From NCBI GenBank assembly GCA_963971305.1, contig OZ020303.1, forward strand, positions 64,914,867 to 64,978,866: a DNA stretch of 64,000 nucleotides. The letters run 5' to 3'. The notes below the pieces were generated by a model, which ran no database searches, had not been told where the DNA came from, and was given only the letters and a program-made list of their open reading frames with translations. Position numbers and translations under genes: made by a program. The number at the start of each line of letters is the position of its first letter. Position 1 is the stretch's first letter. Shown here one piece after another: positions 22,898 to 34,150 of this stretch. The stretch comes from Arcuatula senhousia (lineage: Eukaryota; Mollusca; Bivalvia; Mytilida; Mytilidae).

Positions 22898-23125
22898 TCC
22901 CGCCAGGTAAAAATGCAGGGCGTCTGTCCGTCCGTCTTTGTGTCCATCACACTTTATACCATAACAAATTTCTCAGCAACCACTATTCCTAGGCCTTCAA
23001 TATTGCGTATGCAGTTTCAGGCAGGGGTCTCAAATGGTGGGATGGGTCTTCAGGTCTATCTTCTAAATGCTTTCTGTTTAATGAGTGAACTTTTTGCCAT
23101 TTGGCGGGGAACCCAGGTACTTTTG
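22898..23125 (+). repeat. Copy of the CCGTCCGTCTG-type repeat with CCCGCCA ends
   Basis: Runs from ATCCCGCCAGGTAAAAATG to TTTGGCGGGGAACCCAGG. The ends CCCGCCA and TGGCGGG are inverted. The body has CTGTCCGTCCGTC and GGCAGGGGTCTCAAATGGTG. Confidence 0.7.
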
Positions 23126-23904
23126 TTGTTAATGTCAGTTCAAAACACACAAAAATAAATATTGACTTCTATGTGATTTGCTGTGCAAGGTTGATAGTTG
23201 ATAATTCAAACATTTTTAAAATGTATCCTCTATTTTAAAGCCAAATTTACATCTGTAGTAAATTTGTCTTTAAAGGAACAAATTTTTATTTATGTCTCAT
23301 TCTTGCCAGTATTTTAAATATAAGACCATATCAAATTCTCTCGGATGTAAAGATGGGCAGATAATATAAATCAGAAATATTTAATTTTGATCAAATTCTA
23401 TATGTAGTTCTAAAAAAACCTATGTTTATTTATGTATACTTTCTTATGGCACTTTACACAATAAATTTTGAAAAGTCTTTTAGTGATTGTTTTTTTTTAA
23501 GCAAAAACACAGAAGACATTATCTAATATGTTGTTTTTTAATCAAAAATACAGAAGACAATACTTTCCATATGACAATTACTACAACAACAATCTGTAAT
23601 TTCATCACCAAATACATAGGTACAGAGAAGAAACACATATACAATATTTTCAAAACAGAGAATACATACATATTAAAACTCAAGACATACAAAAATACAA
23701 AAAATGCACACTGTATGGTTTAGCCAGGAGTTCCTACTCTTTTATTAATTATTTTTATAAATTTGCACAGATGTAATAAATTCATTTGTTTTTAGTTGTC
23801 ATAATTACCTTAAAATTTAATATATTTGGCCTACTCAAAAATCTCGGTTTGATAAATAACTACTGTTAAATATTACCATTTGAAACTATGCCATCAGGAT
23901 GAGT

Positions 23905-24385
23905 CTGTTCTCTATTATCCATTAACAATTTTTAAAAAATCCTGCACTGAAAACTTACAACCAATTTGACTGAAACTTTAAGGAAATAGTAAATAACATG
24001 TAGGGCACAAAGTGTCCTCCATTTTAGAATTGATCCAACAAAAAATGTGGCTGATGTTATTGAATAAAGAATATAGGGTAATACCACTTAAAATAAACTG
24101 GCTATTACTCAGAAATTGCGACAGATATTATGGATCTTAGACTTTTCAGAAAAAAATACAAATGTCTCCTTTGTCAGATAACCACTTCTTGGGTTAATGT
24201 TAATATAGGGTTTTATTTATACTTTTGCACTAAAGAATTAAAATTATTGCAGAAAGAGAAATTCTGTTTCATGATGATTGCTTAAGCCTTCAACACAACA
24301 GGCTTCTAAGAAGTCTTCATTTGGTCAAAGTTGTCAGGTAACCCTTTTTAGGGGTAATGGCCCTTTAAATGCCAGAAATAGTGTG
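23905..24385 (+). repeat. Degenerate GCTCACCTGG-family copy
   Basis: Contains ATTAACAATTTTTAAAAAATC, GCTTAAGCCTTCAACAC and GTTGTCAGGTAACCCTTTTT, corresponding in order to the 15703 copy. Both ends are lost. Confidence 0.6.
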
Positions 24386-24444
24386 TTCGTTGCAGTATCT
24401 CTGTCTCAGTAATTATCAGGGAAGCAAAGAGGCACTAATGGGTA

Positions 24445-25050
24445 ATGGGGCATTCGAGTGTCAAAAGTTCACCTTTGCTTGCTGATTTGTTTCTTCATTC
24501 ATATGAAGCAGACTTCTTACAATCTCTTCTAGACAAAAAAGATCGTAGACTAGCTCTCTCTTTTAACCTCACGTTCCGTTATATTGATGATGTCCTTTCA
24601 CTGAACAATTCTCGATTTGGTGACTTTCTCCATCTCATATATCCCCCGGAACTTGAGATAAAGGACACAACGGATTCTAGGAAGTCTGCTTCATATTTAG
24701 ATCTACATCTCGAAATAGACTCTCAAGGAAAACTATCAACAAAGCTCTATGACAAACGTGATGACTTCAACTTCCCAATCGTCAACTTTCCCTTCGTGTG
24801 TAGCAACATTCCGTCCGCTCCAGCTTATGGAGTTTACGTATCACAATTGATTCGTTACTCCAGAGCTTGTGGGAGTTACATCGATTTCCTTGGCAGAGCG
24901 TCACGTTTGACACAGAAATTGCTAACACAGGGTTATGTTGCTCCTCGGTTGCTGTCTTCACTCAAGAAATTTTACGGTAGACACCATGTACTCATAGATA
25001 AATATGGGATTTCTATCTCTCAGATGAGTGCAGATGTCGGTTTGTCATAG
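24445..25050 (+). pseudogene. Penelope-like element reverse transcriptase, 3' fragment
   Basis: A 201-codon open frame without the N-terminal RT motifs. It has RYIDDVLSLNN, the YxDD catalytic box; then SASYLDLHLEID and LSTKLYDKRDDFNFPIVNFP, and NIPSAPAYGVYVSQLIRYSR followed by LLTQGY, the usual order of the palm end and thumb of Penelope-like RTs. No endonuclease domain is seen downstream. The frame is intact to its stop, so the truncated copy is fairly young. Another RT class cannot be fully excluded. Confidence 0.72.
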
Positions 25051-25147
25051 GGTTTTGTTTTTGTTTTGTCTTCCTTTACCGGATTTGACACACTGAATTG
25101 GAAATTGGCAGCGCGGCGGGTGTGCTATAGCAGGCAGGAACCGCTTA

Positions 25148-25458
25148 CTCTTCCGGAGCACCCGAGTTCACTCTTGTTACGACTTGAGTTCGCGTTGTTG
25201 ATTTCTGTTCGGTTGTTTTTATGTTTTGTGTTTCCTTGTGCTGTTCTTGTTCATGTTGACCGGTTTTGTCGTTGCCTTTTCGGACTTTTGACACTAGAAT
25301 GCCCCTTTGGTGCCTCTGCTTATTTCAAAAGTTCGAATAGACAAAACCAGTAAACACGAACAAGGACAGCATGAAGAAAAAAAAACACAAAATCAATCGA
25401 ACAGAAATCAACGTTAACTCAAGTCGTATTGAGAATGAACTCTGGTGCTCCAGAAGAG
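25148..25458. repeat. 311-base hairpin next to the Penelope-like fragment
   Basis: Arm 25148-25270 pairs with 25340-25458 at roughly 85% identity (CTCTTCCGGAGCACC against GGTGCTCCAGAAGAG; GGTTTTGTC against GACAAAACC). CTTTTCGGACTTTTG and CAAAAGTTCGAATA extend the stem, leaving a loop of about 35 bases. It starts about 100 bases after the RT stop. Confidence 0.85.
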
Positions 25459-25539
25459 CTTGGTCTCCATGGAATGGTGTACATGTATTTTATAATCACG
25501 TAGACTTGGTGCATTTGTTTGAAACTAATGAGAGAAGTA

Positions 25540-26320
25540 TCTTTTGAGTGATAGATTTTCAAACTGATGAAACATCTTTTGACTATTTAAGAGCTTTTGT
25601 TACTGGTGGCAGGAGAAATAGCCTCTGATGTACTATACTGTACAGAGGCTCTATGTCATTTTGAAACTGATGGAAGAAATAATTTTTACCAAAAGCCTCC
25701 GATAGCTTATTTAATAAGTAATGCAAGAGATGTCTTTTGACTTAAGTCATGTAAGTGAGAAATATATTTTTTTGACGAAGTGCCTCTGTCTTATTTTGAT
25801 ACTGATGAAGTGAAAAATGAATAGTCTTTTGACTAAGAGCCTCTGATGTCATTTAGAAGCTTATTAGAGATTATTGACTATAAGCTCTGGTGTCTTTTGT
25901 AACTGGCTGGAAAAAGCATCTTTGACTAAGAGCCTCGGATATTTAATTTTTAGCTGGAGAAAGGAACATCTTTCGAATAAGAGCCTTGAAAAAGCTTTTG
26001 ACAGTTTTTGCAATCGTTTTGGAGAAAGCTTTTGACCACAAGCCTCTGTCTTATTTAGTAACTTGTGTTAGAAACAAATTTTGACTCAGCCTCTGATGTT
26101 TTATCTTGTAATTGATGTGAGAAGTATTTTCTAAGATCCTCTGCTATTGATTTTGAATATCCTTTGACCAAGAGCCTGCCGACGTCTTATTTCAAAACCA
26201 ATGAGTCTTTGCTGTCGAAAAAGGAAAACTTTTGACCATAAGCCTCAGAGAGATGTTTCTTTTGTTGGTGACGGGAAAAATATTTTTTTTACTGAGAGCT
26301 TCTGATAAGTCTTACTTCAA
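25540..26320 (+). repeat. Degenerate tandem array, TTTGACTAAGAGCCTCTGATG
   Basis: About fourteen variants of TTTTGACTAAGAGCCTCTG followed by TCTTATTT.TAACTGATG and GAGAAA, spaced about 45-70 bases. It lies just beyond the 3' end of HSP70. Confidence 0.75.
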
Positions 26321-26404
26321 TGTTGAAAAAATTAGCTTGCAAAGTAGAAGTTGGACTACAGTGTATGTGACCACAAACACTAAAGATCAAATTAAGTTTA
26401 ATCT

Positions 26405-26410
26405 TTTATT
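26405..26410 (-). terminator. Candidate polyadenylation signal of HSP70
   Basis: AATAAA on the minus strand, about 280 bases after the HSP70 stop codon. Position fits, but other A/T-rich signals exist between. Confidence 0.4.
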
Positions 26411-26687
26411 ATAACAACTATAACATGATTACAAAATGCAAATATGCAATTTTACAGATATATACAAAATTAAGCATATACACAAATTATGCATATTTCA
26501 TGGTATTACAAAACAAAATATATTGGCAATGCGGCATGAATAATAATGCATTGATCGAGCATAACAAAATATTACAAATTAATCTACTAAGAGACATGGT
26601 ACTTTTAAGTTCTGGAAGAATTATAATATTTCAAAAATAACATTAATTTGACTAGACAATGTTAATGTTTTATATATTGTTCCATAT

Positions 26688-28616
26688 TTAGTCCACCTCT
26701 TCTACCGTTGGTCCTCCATGAGATCCTTGGTTCCCGCCAAATCCAGCACCAGCAGGTCCAGGGTGACCGTTGCTTTGTCCGCCATGTAACTTCGTCATTA
26801 TCGGAGAACAAATCTTTTGCAAGTCTTTCATCTTATATTCGTACTCGTCCTTATCGGCCAACGAATTACTATCCAGCCATTTCATAGATTCTTCACAAGC
26901 TTTGGTAACAGTCTCTTTCTCATCAGACGATAATTTGTCACCGGCATCACCGACCGCCTGCTTGACGCTGAAAATGTAGTTTTCTAGTTGATTCCTACTT
27001 ACAACTCTCTCGCGTTGTCTTTCATCTTCCTCTTTGTACTTTTCAGCCTCTGATACCATCCGATCTATATCCTCTTTGCTGAGTCTTCCTCTATCGTTAG
27101 TGATGGTAATTTTCTTGCTCTTTCCTGTACTCTTGTCCTGGGCATTGACATTCAATAATCCATTAGCATCAATATCAAATGTCACTTCAATTTGAGGAAC
27201 ACCACGAGGTGCTGGTGGAATTCCAGTCAATTCAAACTTTCCTAAGATGTTATTGTCTTTTGTCATAGCCCTTTCTCCTTCGAAGACTTGAATACTGACT
27301 GCAGGTTGGTTGTCGGAGTATGTTGTAAAGATCTGTGAAGCCTTGGTCGGGATTTTGGTATTCCGTTCAATCAGCTTGGTCATCACTCCACCAGCTGTTT
27401 CAATACCAAGAGAGAGTGGAGCAACATCCACCAACAGCACATCTTTTATAGTGTCACTTGTATCACCTGATAAGATAGCAGCTTGGATTGCGGCACCATA
27501 TGAAACCGCTTCGTCGGGATTCACAGATTTGTTCAAGTCTTTGCCATTCATGAATTCCGAGAGCAGTTTCTGGATTTTCGGAATTCTTGTTGATCCACCA
27601 ACAAGAACAATCTCATTGATTTTGCTCTTATCCAACTTGGCATCACGAAGAGCTTTTTCTACTGGCTCAAGAGTTGATCTGAACAGGTCAGCACATAGAT
27701 CTTCGAATCTTGCTCTGGTTATTTTGCTGTAGAAATCAATGCCCTCATACAAGGAGTCTATTTCAATACTGGCCTCTGTGCTGCTTGACAATGTTCGCTT
27801 AGCTTTCTCGCATGCCGTTCTCAGTCGTCTTATTGCACGATTGTTTTTAGAAATGTCTTTGCCATATTTCCTTTTGAACTCTTCTTTGAAATGATTGACC
27901 ATTCTATTGTCGAAATCTTCACCACCAAGATGGGTATCACCAGCAGTAGAACGGACCTCGAAAAGAGATCCTTCGTCGATCGAAAGAATAGAAACGTCAA
28001 AGGTTCCTCCACCCAAGTCGAATATCAATACATTTCGTTCTCCGGATAAGTTTTTATCTAGACCATATGCCAATGCGGCAGCTGTTGGCTCATTAATGAT
28101 TCTTAGCACATTGAGTCCTGCAATAGCACCAGCATCTTTTGTAGCTAATCTCTGTGAGTCGTTAAAATATGCAGGAACCGTGATTACGGCATCTTTGATT
28201 TGGTAACCGAGATAGGCTTCGGCAGTTTCCTTCATTTTTACGAGAACCATAGAACTGATTTCTTCTGGGGTGAATGTCTTCATCTCTCCTTTGTACTCGG
28301 CTTGAATCTTTGGCTTTCCACCACTGTTGATTACTTTGAATGGCCAGTGTTTCATGTCACTCTGAACGGTGGCGTCACTGAAGTTTCTCCCAATGAGCCG
28401 CTTAGCATCGAAAATAGTGTTCTGTGCGTTAAGGGCAACTTGATTCTTGGCTGCATCACCAACCAGTCTTTCGGTGTCCGTGAAGGCCACATAACTGGGC
28501 GTTGTTCTGTTTCCCTGGTCGTTGGCGATGATCTCAACCTTCCCATGCTGAAATACCCCTACACACGAGTAGGTGGTACCCAAATCAATTCCAATGGCTT
28601 TAGCTTTGCTTGGCAT
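26688..28616 (-). CDS. HSP70: Cytosolic heat shock protein 70
   Basis: Intact single-exon ORF of 642 residues, the normal length for cytosolic HSP70. The ATP-driven chaperone binds exposed hydrophobic segments with J-domain partners and exchange factors. All three family signatures are present: IDLGTTYS (10-17), [14 protein letters not shown] (about 199-212) and [14 protein letters not shown] (about 337-350), then a substrate-binding domain with [20 protein letters not shown], a helical lid and a Gly/Pro-rich tail ending EEVD, the TPR co-chaperone anchor of cytosolic forms. There is no signal peptide or KDEL. The tail lacks clear GGMP repeats. The intronless frame fits an inducible copy, but a constitutive HSC70 is possible. 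Confidence 0.98.
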   Translation of the reverse strand: MPSKAKAIGIDLGTTYSCVGVFQHGKVEIIANDQGNRTTPSYVAFTDTERLVGDAAKNQVALNAQNTIFDAKRLIGRNFSDATVQSDMKHWPFKVINSGGKPKIQAEYKGEMKTFTPEEISSMVLVKMKETAEAYLGYQIKDAVITVPAYFNDSQRLATKDAGAIAGLNVLRIINEPTAAALAYGLDKNLSGERNVLIFDLGGGTFDVSILSIDEGSLFEVRSTAGDTHLGGEDFDNRMVNHFKEEFKRKYGKDISKNNRAIRRLRTACEKAKRTLSSSTEASIEIDSLYEGIDFYSKITRARFEDLCADLFRSTLEPVEKALRDAKLDKSKINEIVLVGGSTRIPKIQKLLSEFMNGKDLNKSVNPDEAVSYGAAIQAAILSGDTSDTIKDVLLVDVAPLSLGIETAGGVMTKLIERNTKIPTKASQIFTTYSDNQPAVSIQVFEGERAMTKDNNILGKFELTGIPPAPRGVPQIEVTFDIDANGLLNVNAQDKSTGKSKKITITNDRGRLSKEDIDRMVSEAEKYKEEDERQRERVVSRNQLENYIFSVKQAVGDAGDKLSSDEKETVTKACEESMKWLDSNSLADKDEYEYKMKDLQKICSPIMTKLHGGQSNGHPGPAGAGFGGNQGSHGGPTVEEVD

Positions 28617-28631
28617 TTTTCTTGTTAAATC

Positions 28632-28817
28632 CTGAAATAGATAAAACTAAAATTATAATTTCACAGCAAAATATTACATTTGAAAACAAAGTCATAAAAT
28701 CTCTAGAAGCCGGGGTTATAAGCAAGCAAAGCAGACATCGGCGTTTCTTAAAAGAACTAATGTATACAAAATTTTACTTCATAAAACTACTTCCAAATTC
28801 TTTAATTCTTTCATTAC
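28632..28817 (-). other. HSP70: Probable 5'UTR intron of HSP70
   Basis: On the minus strand an acceptor TATTTCAG|GATTTAACAAG lies 15 bases before the ATG, and CTAG|GTAATG at 28818/28817 is a fitting donor. A single intron just upstream of the start codon is common in HSP70/HSC70 genes. The donor is the less certain end. Confidence 0.55.
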
Positions 28818-28834
28818 CTAGACATAGGTTGATA

Positions 28835-29130
28835 CGCTCCCGAAGGGAGCGATAATGGTAGAAATGTCAATATTCTAGTTGTACTATGGACTCAATTTTC
28901 CTTCAACGTCCGGTAAACCACGCGCGGTTTCCCGAACTTTCTGCGTCTTTTTAACGCTTTTTTCTTTGAAAATTCCTGACGTCATTAAGCACACACAGGA
29001 CCCACAAGAAAAGCTACTTTGTTTTTATTTTCGAATAAGAATTTGTTTCAATAAATTGCCCAATAAACATTTGAAAACTTGTTTTAGCTTGTAAAATATT
29101 TAAGGATACGTTCAAACTTCGGGAGCGTCA
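28835..29130. repeat. Inverted-repeat-bounded segment containing the HSP70 promoter
   Basis: CGCTCCCGAAGGGAGCG at 28835-28851 is a perfect palindrome, and CTTCGGGAGCGT at 29119-29130 is the inverse of its left half. This resembles the design of the MITE at 47219-48122, but no target duplication was found. Confidence 0.4.
28929..28941 (-). promoter_or_regulatory. Heat-shock element upstream of HSP70
   Basis: TTCCCGAACTTTC is a perfect three-pentamer HSF site (TTCnnGAAnnTTC). A second two-pentamer site GAAAATTC lies at 28968-28975. Both are about 110-160 bases above the proposed first exon's donor. No TATA box is evident. Confidence 0.6.
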
Positions 29131-29197
29131 CAGGTATAACCTGCATCATATTAATCACAGTTAAAATTTGGTTCCCCAGTTCGGTATTTTTGGTAAT

Positions 29198-29460
29198 ATG
29201 CGAGCGAAGCAAGCTCACTATTGTAGAGAGTCTGCCAAATTGCACGAGACTCAAAATACTATGGAAGAAAGATCGTTCTGTGAGCGGAAACATTCGATTT
29301 TCGGAAATTTTCCAAAATGTCTGCGCGTGCTGAAAAATTGCGGGAAATACTAATACATCGTCCCAGATTATCTCGTCCCAGGCATTATTCGAAATTATCA
29401 ATGGAATAGATTATATTTTTGTATCTACGCGAGCTTTTAAGGCAATGTCTTTCTCATATT
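29198..29460 (+). repeat. Intact copy of the GCGAGCGAAGC repeat
   Basis: Runs from ATGCGAGCGAAGCAAGCTC through GCCAAATTGCACGAGACTC, ATCTCGTCCCAGGC and ACGCGAGCTTTTAAGGC. It is the uninterrupted reference for the copy split between 29963-30094 and 41538-41660. Confidence 0.85.
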
Positions 29461-29962
29461 ATTGTTTTTGCTATTCATATATGTAGCTAGCTATATAGTG
29501 TTTTGGCTTTTCAATATTTTTGGTAGAGCGCATCTGGTGAATCTGGAATAGACGAAACGCGCCTCATTGGTAGCAAAATTATTGTCTGGAACTTTGTTGT
29601 CATTTTAATTTGTGAAGGAAATAGAATTACTACCACCAGGGAATAATTCCATGAGCAACCATTAGATTTTTAGAGGGGCGAAATTTTAAATAAGGACAGT
29701 GCTTAAAAAAACAGGATGGAATCTCAGTGACACTTAATAGATTTTGTAAGTACAATGAAAAGGAGCGCCTTAGCGCGCAAAAAAAAATTACATAAATTAT
29801 CAATGGTAGCTAGGACACACAAAAAATTCCATACCCTCACCCCGCATTAAAATCAAGAAACCCAATCAAAAAGACAAAGCAAACATTTTCAAACTTATTT
29901 CGGTAAAACACATGATTTACTTTTGAATCAGCATGCACTAACTGAAAAGAACAAATCTTATT
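29461..29962. other. Gene-free spacer with a conserved short motif
   Basis: AGAGCGCATCTGGTGAAT...GACGAAACGCGCCTCATTGG (29525-29570) resembles a short sequence I recall as frequent in bivalve repeats. Nothing else is recognisable. Confidence 0.4.
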
Positions 29963-30094
29963 ATGCGAGCGTAGCGAGCTCTCTAATGTAGAAAGTATGC
30001 CAAATTGCACGAGACTCAAAATACTATGGAAGAAAAATCGTTCTGTCACCGGAAACATTTGATTTTCGGAAGTTTTCAAAAATGTCTGCGCGTG
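29963..30094 (+). repeat. Left half of a split GCGAGCGAAGC repeat
   Basis: Matches 29198-29328 up to CTGCGCGTG, where the 11.4 kb element begins. The missing remainder is at 41538-41660. Confidence 0.88.
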
Positions 30095-31063
30095 AATCCG
30101 GGTCCGTTCGCCCTGGTACATGTTCGCCACTATTCACGTTCGCCCTGGGTCCGTTCGCCACTATATAGGGTCCGTTCGCCCTATTTATAGATACGATTTA
30201 TAACAAGACAGAGAAAGAGAAGAAAATTAAAATTTAAATGAGTTAGATGATAAAAGATAGATAAGATAATATTTATTTAAAGTCGATATAGGTTAATAAC
30301 AAATAAACACAAGCTCTGAAGAGCTTTTGATCGACATATGCTGTATTTTAATAATGATGGAATGAAGGAGACTCTGATCATAGACCTGTTAATATTAGGC
30401 CAGCGACTATTTTCTGTAGGACGTCTAGTTTTCGAGTTTAATGTACCGGAATACCATACGGCTAAAAATTGTTGGGAATTAAAGATTGGCATCTGTAGTT
30501 TCATATTATTTTGTTCGTAAGAAAATCATGTGGTCACAATTTTGTAAAATTAACATTAAATAGGGGTACCCTATTATCCTTATACTCAGTGCCCATGGTA
30601 AGAACGATGCATTTCTTTATCACTATAACTATATAATTATTTTACAAAATATATATAATAAGTAAGATATAAGCTATCAATAAACAATACAAAAAGTTAG
30701 CAAACATACCACATCGCAAAATAAGAAGCATTTAGAAATGTACTATTATTTACACAATTTTTACATGTTTTTCACTAATAGTTCAAATTGCTTAAGATTT
30801 TGATAGCGCAAAATCATAAAAACTTTAAATATGAATTAAAAGGCACCTCTGTGCAAAATTTCGTAATTTTACGTTGCACCTAAACCTCAAAATCGTGAAA
30901 GAAAAATATATCACTGAAATGAGATCAATAAAGCGGAAAGTACTTTTCCGATAAACGATTGTACTTTAATGTGTCGGTCAATAATTAGTACGAACTGACT
31001 TGTTATTTATGCTCACAATACGGCATACGGTCTACTTTTGTGATACTCGAACCCAAACTCATT

Positions 31064-31699
31064 CTACCAAGGTAGTGAGTCTGGGAAAACACCTATTGAT
31101 TTCTCGTAACCACTAGGTGGCGATCGTTATACCTTTTAACCTTTACCACGTGTGTATATGACGTGTTTAGCATACAAGATTCATTTCAATCTGAAATGAA
31201 CCAACTTTAAAAACTCAACGTTTCATTGGTCTTCCGTGGTTTTTGACAACTGGTTCTGCAAAATCGAGAATCGGATTGGTCAAACGTGTATGGTTCTGTA
31301 ATCAAGAATGTCCCAATTTTTAACTCCAATAAACATAAACAATTTCCAAAACCAGGTAGACGCCCGTGAGTACAATTTAACGATAAAACGATTTTTTTAT
31401 TGTTAACAAAACCAACTTGTGTTAAAAAATGTAAAATATGATGTCTTATTATAAAATAAGAAATGCTATGTTATAAGAGAACAACTCACACCAATTCGAG
31501 AAGTTATCTCGCTGTTGCATTTGCATATTAAAATTCACTGAACCATAGGCACGGAATTCTGAACATACGGTTGAGTGATTTTCGTCAAACACTATGATAA
31601 AGCCTGAAAGTACCCCGAACGTACACATAACAAAATAGGTAATGGGACTGTTCCAGACTCTTATCATCTATTGATAAGCGTCTGGGTGATCGAGACTAC
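31064..31699 (+). repeat. 636-base repeat, copy 1
   Basis: From CTACCAAGGTAGTGAGTC to GGGTGATCGAGACTAC. Nearly identical to 41968-42606. CTACTTTTGTGATACT occurs on both sides, at 31032-31047 and 31696-31711. No coding frame is seen. Confidence 0.9.
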
Positions 31700-32597
31700 T
31701 TTTGTGATACTTATATTGTCGTTTTGTGTATTTATATTGCATTTGAAGTGAAATAGGGCTTTAATTGTTGCTTTTTAGTCACAAAAAGCTTTTCTTTTTA
31801 CATCAATTTTGACCGTTTTATAAAATACAAATCGAACCCTTGGGAAACGTTTTTTTTCTCGTATTTTTTAGGGGGATATGTTCGTAGTATAGAATGTAGA
31901 GTGTTTATAGTTTTATTGGTTGTATAGTTTTCTTTGTTGTTTTCTTTTGTGGTCATGTTTAGAATTGTTCCTTGTTTCCTTATTTGTCCGGTTTCTTTTT
32001 TTTTTTTTTTTTGCATTGACATGAATTACTTTCCATTTCTAGCTTCTTAGTCTTTGATTTCTATAATTTTAGTTCTGTGCCTATACCGAATTTGTTTCTA
32101 CTCTCAGCATTTGTTTAATGTTCGCCCGAGAATAATTGTTATGGTTTTATTGTTTTTTTTTAACAATTTATGGGATTGTTGTTAGTTTAGAACTGCATTT
32201 GATACATGATGACGAGCTTTGATAGTCCAGTTAAGTTTGCCTCTCCGAAGCCCAAATGAAAGAGATGATTTTTTATTAAGTGTGTGATTTGTCAACAAGA
32301 TTCGTCTGAAAAAAAACTGAAATATTGGTAAGAAAAGTTTTGCTATTGCACTAGCAAAACGCAAAGACTATCAGCAAAACCAAAGACCGTCGTCCCTGTC
32401 CATGAATTATGCAACAAGATTGGAACAGTCTTGTGCAACGTGTTGCCTGCTGCTCATGCGATAACGTGATGTGATACTACATCATCTTTCTTTGGTATTA
32501 GAAAGAAGACAGTATATATAAGGTTTTAAAAGAACATCAGACAGAATTTGAAGACATGCAAAACACATTTCAGCGAGTGACATCGAAACGTCTATAG

Positions 32598-33642
32598 ATG
32601 TTTGTAGAAAGTTTGTTAAAAGGCTGTATGACCAAAAAGTCAAAATTTAAAAGTGAGCATTGTGATCTGAATACACTGAGGTCTCGTTTAGCACAACATA
32701 AAGAGTCAAATCTTATTAAATTGCCACCAAGCGAGTCAATGTTTTATCAGCATGTGCTTAGGGTTGTTTTACAGGTTTATGTTTGGACATCATCATCTAC
32801 AGCTCAACCCCCAACCCCTTTCCCTATGCAGTTTGGTAGGCAAAATAATAATGGCCTGATGCCAATTTATTTTGAAGGACAAACACCATCTGATTTTTGC
32901 AGGACTTGCTGTGCACTTGTAAGGGAAAAATGTTTGTTCAAAAAGTTGTGTATGTTACGGTAAGAGCCATATTTGGCCCTCTATTTTATGAAAAAATAAA
33001 TCTTGCGAAAATTATTAAAATGCACTTTATATATGAAGTAAAATGGTTCAAATTTAAGAGTATGCTTTCAATTTCCAATAATCTTTTTGGTTTTCAATTT
33101 TATAGAGACATAAAACAGAATAAAATCAACAAAATCGAGAAAAATGCTGATTTTTAGAGCTTTCATTGTTATTTTCAAAGGCCTCAGCCTACGTGACCCA
33201 TACATTTCTTAACTGATTTAGGCTTTAATTGAGTTTTAAAGTTAATTTACAAAATGTCTGGGTCAAGAAGGCGGAGGCATCCAAAAATTGAAAAAATGAC
33301 GCAAAATTCGCCCATTTTCAGCCAATTTGACAGAAATCTTTCATATTTGTTTTGTTATGACATCATATTTTTCACCAGTGTCAGATGCTACACTTAAAAA
33401 ATTATTATAACAAGTTTGTTCATTTACTTGAACTTCTAAATAGCATAAGAAATCTTTTCCATATCAATTTTGTAATTTTGAATTATAGAGGGGGCCAAAT
33501 ATGGGCCTTAGTGTACCTTGTCCTTTGTCCTGCACTGATCTTTGTCCTTGTCAAGACAGTGCTGATTGTAGAAACCCCAATACTCGGGTTTCTCTATATT
33601 ATGATGCAGATGAAAGTTGGGGTTTTGACAACCATGAAAACT
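32598..33642 (+). pseudogene. Decayed gene for a cysteine-rich element protein, two exon-like parts
   Basis: The first part (32598 to about 32956) reads LRSRLAQHKES, LPPSESMFYQHVLRVVLQVY, VW, then LMPIYFEGQTPSDF. It continues in two other frames as LQDLLCTCKGK and CSKSCVCYG up to a donor TACG|gtaaga. Both shifts sit in homopolymer runs (T at 32894-32898, A at 32926-32930). A second part (about 33490-33642, acceptor aattatag) reads CPLSCTDLCPCQDSADCRNP and YYDADESWGFDN to a stop. The LPP...QH...Q...W layout followed by CxC clusters is one I recall from unclassified invertebrate mobile-element proteins. The exact exon join and the function are unknown. Confidence 0.55.
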
Positions 33643-33919
33643 AAACACAAACAATTCAGTATGTATCCGCTTTTCTTCTTTTTCCAATAGATCAATCAAG
33701 AATATGAATATATACATGTTTTCTCATATTGATTTTTAACTTACATCCTGTTTTCAGAGGACCTCTGGAATGGTCCTAATGTATTTTGTGTCTTTTATCG
33801 GTCTTGTTTGCATGTCACCTTGATTGTCATACTTGTTTTGAGGTTTTTGTTGGTGCTTTAAAGTATGATTGTCACTTTTCTAATTGGTTTAATATAAAGT
33901 GATGGGCTTATATTTGTTT

Positions 33920-34150
33920 ATCCAAAAAAAAAAAATAAATAAACAAAAAACAAAACAAAACAAAAAAAAACAAAAAACAAACAAACAAACTGGTAATTCT
34001 AGACATTTTTGTTCAGATAGTCAGTCCATATACCTACCCAGCGCGTCCCCAGGTTGCGGAAAGGGAAAGCCTAGCCGGGGTTACTCTCCCGGGGGTTGTT
34101 GGGTTGATTACGTTCAACCTGACAGCGGACAATAGTGGGCAGATGTGCGT
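33920..34150 (+). repeat. A-rich tract and fragment of the ATAGTGGGC repeat family
   Basis: 33924-33990 is A/(CAAA)-rich simple sequence. 34040-34150 shares GACAGCGGACAATAGTGGGC and neighbouring bases with GACCGCTGACCATAGTGGGC in the repeat at 54875-55370. Confidence 0.6.

Larger units (their letters stand above)
19569..23904. other. Intergenic region without genes
   Basis: A/T-rich, with no convincing exon. It holds repeat copies at 20199-20400 and 22898-23125. The stretch 21300-21450 (GGCCATGGTCAGGCAGGTGTGACC onward) is more GC-rich than its surroundings but I cannot assign it. Confidence 0.5.

Noticed and set aside
25066..25353. 95-codon ORF after the Penelope-like fragment
   Set aside because: It covers one arm of the hairpin and has low-complexity hydrophobic content.
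26770..28628. Plus-strand ORFs up to 142 codons opposite HSP70
   Set aside because: Shadows of the HSP70 coding strand.
33385..33690. 101-codon ORF with hydrophobic composition
   Set aside because: The neighbouring frame gives the cysteine-rich CPLSCTDLCPCQDS sequence, which is the more plausible reading.
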